DNA of 5,712 nt, taken from contig JARIAA010000146.1 in NCBI GenBank assembly GCA_029264635.1, positions 1-5,712 of the forward strand, given 5' to 3'. Positions 5,132 to 5,712 of this stretch are shown piece by piece. The notes under the pieces are model-generated. The model was given only the letters and a program-made list of their open reading frames with translations. It searched no databases and was not told the origin of the DNA. Made by a program: the position numbers and the translations under genes. How positions within the stretch are numbered: the first letter of the stretch is position 1; the number at the start of each line of letters is the position of its first letter. Source of the stretch: Psychrobacter sp. Its GTDB lineage: Bacteria > Pseudomonadota > Gammaproteobacteria > Pseudomonadales > Moraxellaceae.

Positions 5132-5712
5132 AACTGCGCCACTGTCTCTACCACTTTAAAGCTCAGCTCATTATCTAACGCTTTGAAATGCGCTTTACCG
5201 CAGCGAATCTTTTGTTGTTGCGGTAGTGGTAGCTTAGCAATATCTACCGCATGACCTGTTGCGCTTTTGCCGCCTGTATTCTTCTTTTCGGCAACGAAGT
5301 ACAGCTGGCTTACCTCCCTACTATCATTGTCATCTTCTTTAATCACCGCCCAATCCGGGTTATAGCTACCTAGCGGTGTATTAATCCTAAACCAATTGGG
5401 TAGTTTAAAATAAAAGCGTACGCTCTCCATACTCTCGCAATCATTTGCAAATTGGTGCTCAGTATTTGAGTCCAGCGGTATCAAATTATCAAAAATTGTT
5501 TTATGCGTATCAGTAACCTCGAAATGATAATTGCTGGCATAGACATCCGTTGGCTGAGCCTCTAGCCTATCTAATAATCGCTGGGCGTATATTTGCCCGT
5601 TTTTTTGATATTCAATACCTTTTACCATGAGGTCAGTTTGCGCTTGTTTAATAATCGCTACCAAGCGCTCTAAGAACACTTGCGGATTGATAAGCATCTC
5701 ATCGATACGTCC
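5128..5712 (-). CDS. Type III restriction endonuclease Res subunit, C-terminal part (5' end outside window)
   Basis: This is the last 194 residues of a minus-strand gene that is open through the right edge, where the codons read GRIDEML. An internal ATG at 5697 is not the true start. The fragment matches the C-terminal PD-(D/E)xK nuclease region of type III Res proteins: EHQFANDCE (fragment residues 85-93, candidate first acidic residue), FKLPNWFRINTPLGSYNPDWAVI (102-124), YFVAEKKN (138-145) and KIRCGKAHFKAL (168-179). The catalytic triad would be Asp120 with Glu142 and Lys144. Res works with the Mod methyltransferase and uses ATP-driven DNA translocation to cut unmodified foreign DNA such as phage; the helicase domains and mod would lie beyond 5712. 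Its stop overlaps the next gene in an ATGA junction. Confidence 0.88.
   Translation of the reverse strand, partial: GRIDEMLINPQVFLERLVAIIKQAQTDLMVKGIEYQKNGQIYAQRLLDRLEAQPTDVYASNYHFEVTDTHKTIFDNLIPLDSNTEHQFANDCESMESVRFYFKLPNWFRINTPLGSYNPDWAVIKEDDNDSREVSQLYFVAEKKNTGGKSATGHAVDIAKLPLPQQQKIRCGKAHFKALDNELSFKVVETVAQL

Overview
The window looks like chromosomal DNA of a gamma-proteobacterium of the Moraxellaceae type, with Psychrobacter as the best guess. This is inferred from the moderate-to-low G+C, the protein flavour of CmoA, MsrA and the thiopurine methyltransferase, and the gene mix. No marker here proves the genus.

Positions 1 to about 1530 are a visibly AT-rich accessory segment. It opens with the last 73 codons of a large secreted-toxin gene (polymorphic toxin tip, CdiA/haemagglutinin or Rhs type). 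A small acidic gene follows at once (233-571, TTG start) and is the expected immunity gene. Next come a 74-residue orphan ORF (597-821) and, on the opposite strand, a 186-residue immunity-like gene (967-1527). Two near-identical 22-bp palindromic repeats in opposite orientation (829-850 and 1552-1573) bracket that last gene. A fold-back structure (850-917) lies between the two convergent genes. The layout fits the tail of a toxin/immunity island with orphan modules.

Positions 1625 to 4778 are ordinary chromosomal genes: cmoA (minus; wobble-uridine modification of tRNA), msrA (plus; methionine sulfoxide repair), a TPMT-family methyltransferase (plus) and a DUF1499 membrane protein (plus). cmoA and msrA diverge from a 221-bp intergenic region that carries an extended -10 promoter for cmoA. 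A strong intrinsic terminator follows msrA.

Positions 4787 to 5712, on the minus strand, hold the C-terminal end of a type III restriction endonuclease Res subunit, which runs off the right edge. Its stop overlaps the start of a small zinc-ribbon protein with two membrane helices in an ATGA junction, so the two are probably translationally coupled. The mod gene would lie outside the window.

The possibly undescribed parts are the toxin/immunity tail with its repeat-bracketed orphan gene and the zinc-ribbon membrane protein coupled to the type III restriction gene. I see no tRNA, rRNA, CRISPR array or transposase. No stretch longer than 300 bases lacks a gene; the longest gaps are 2417-2637 and 822-966.
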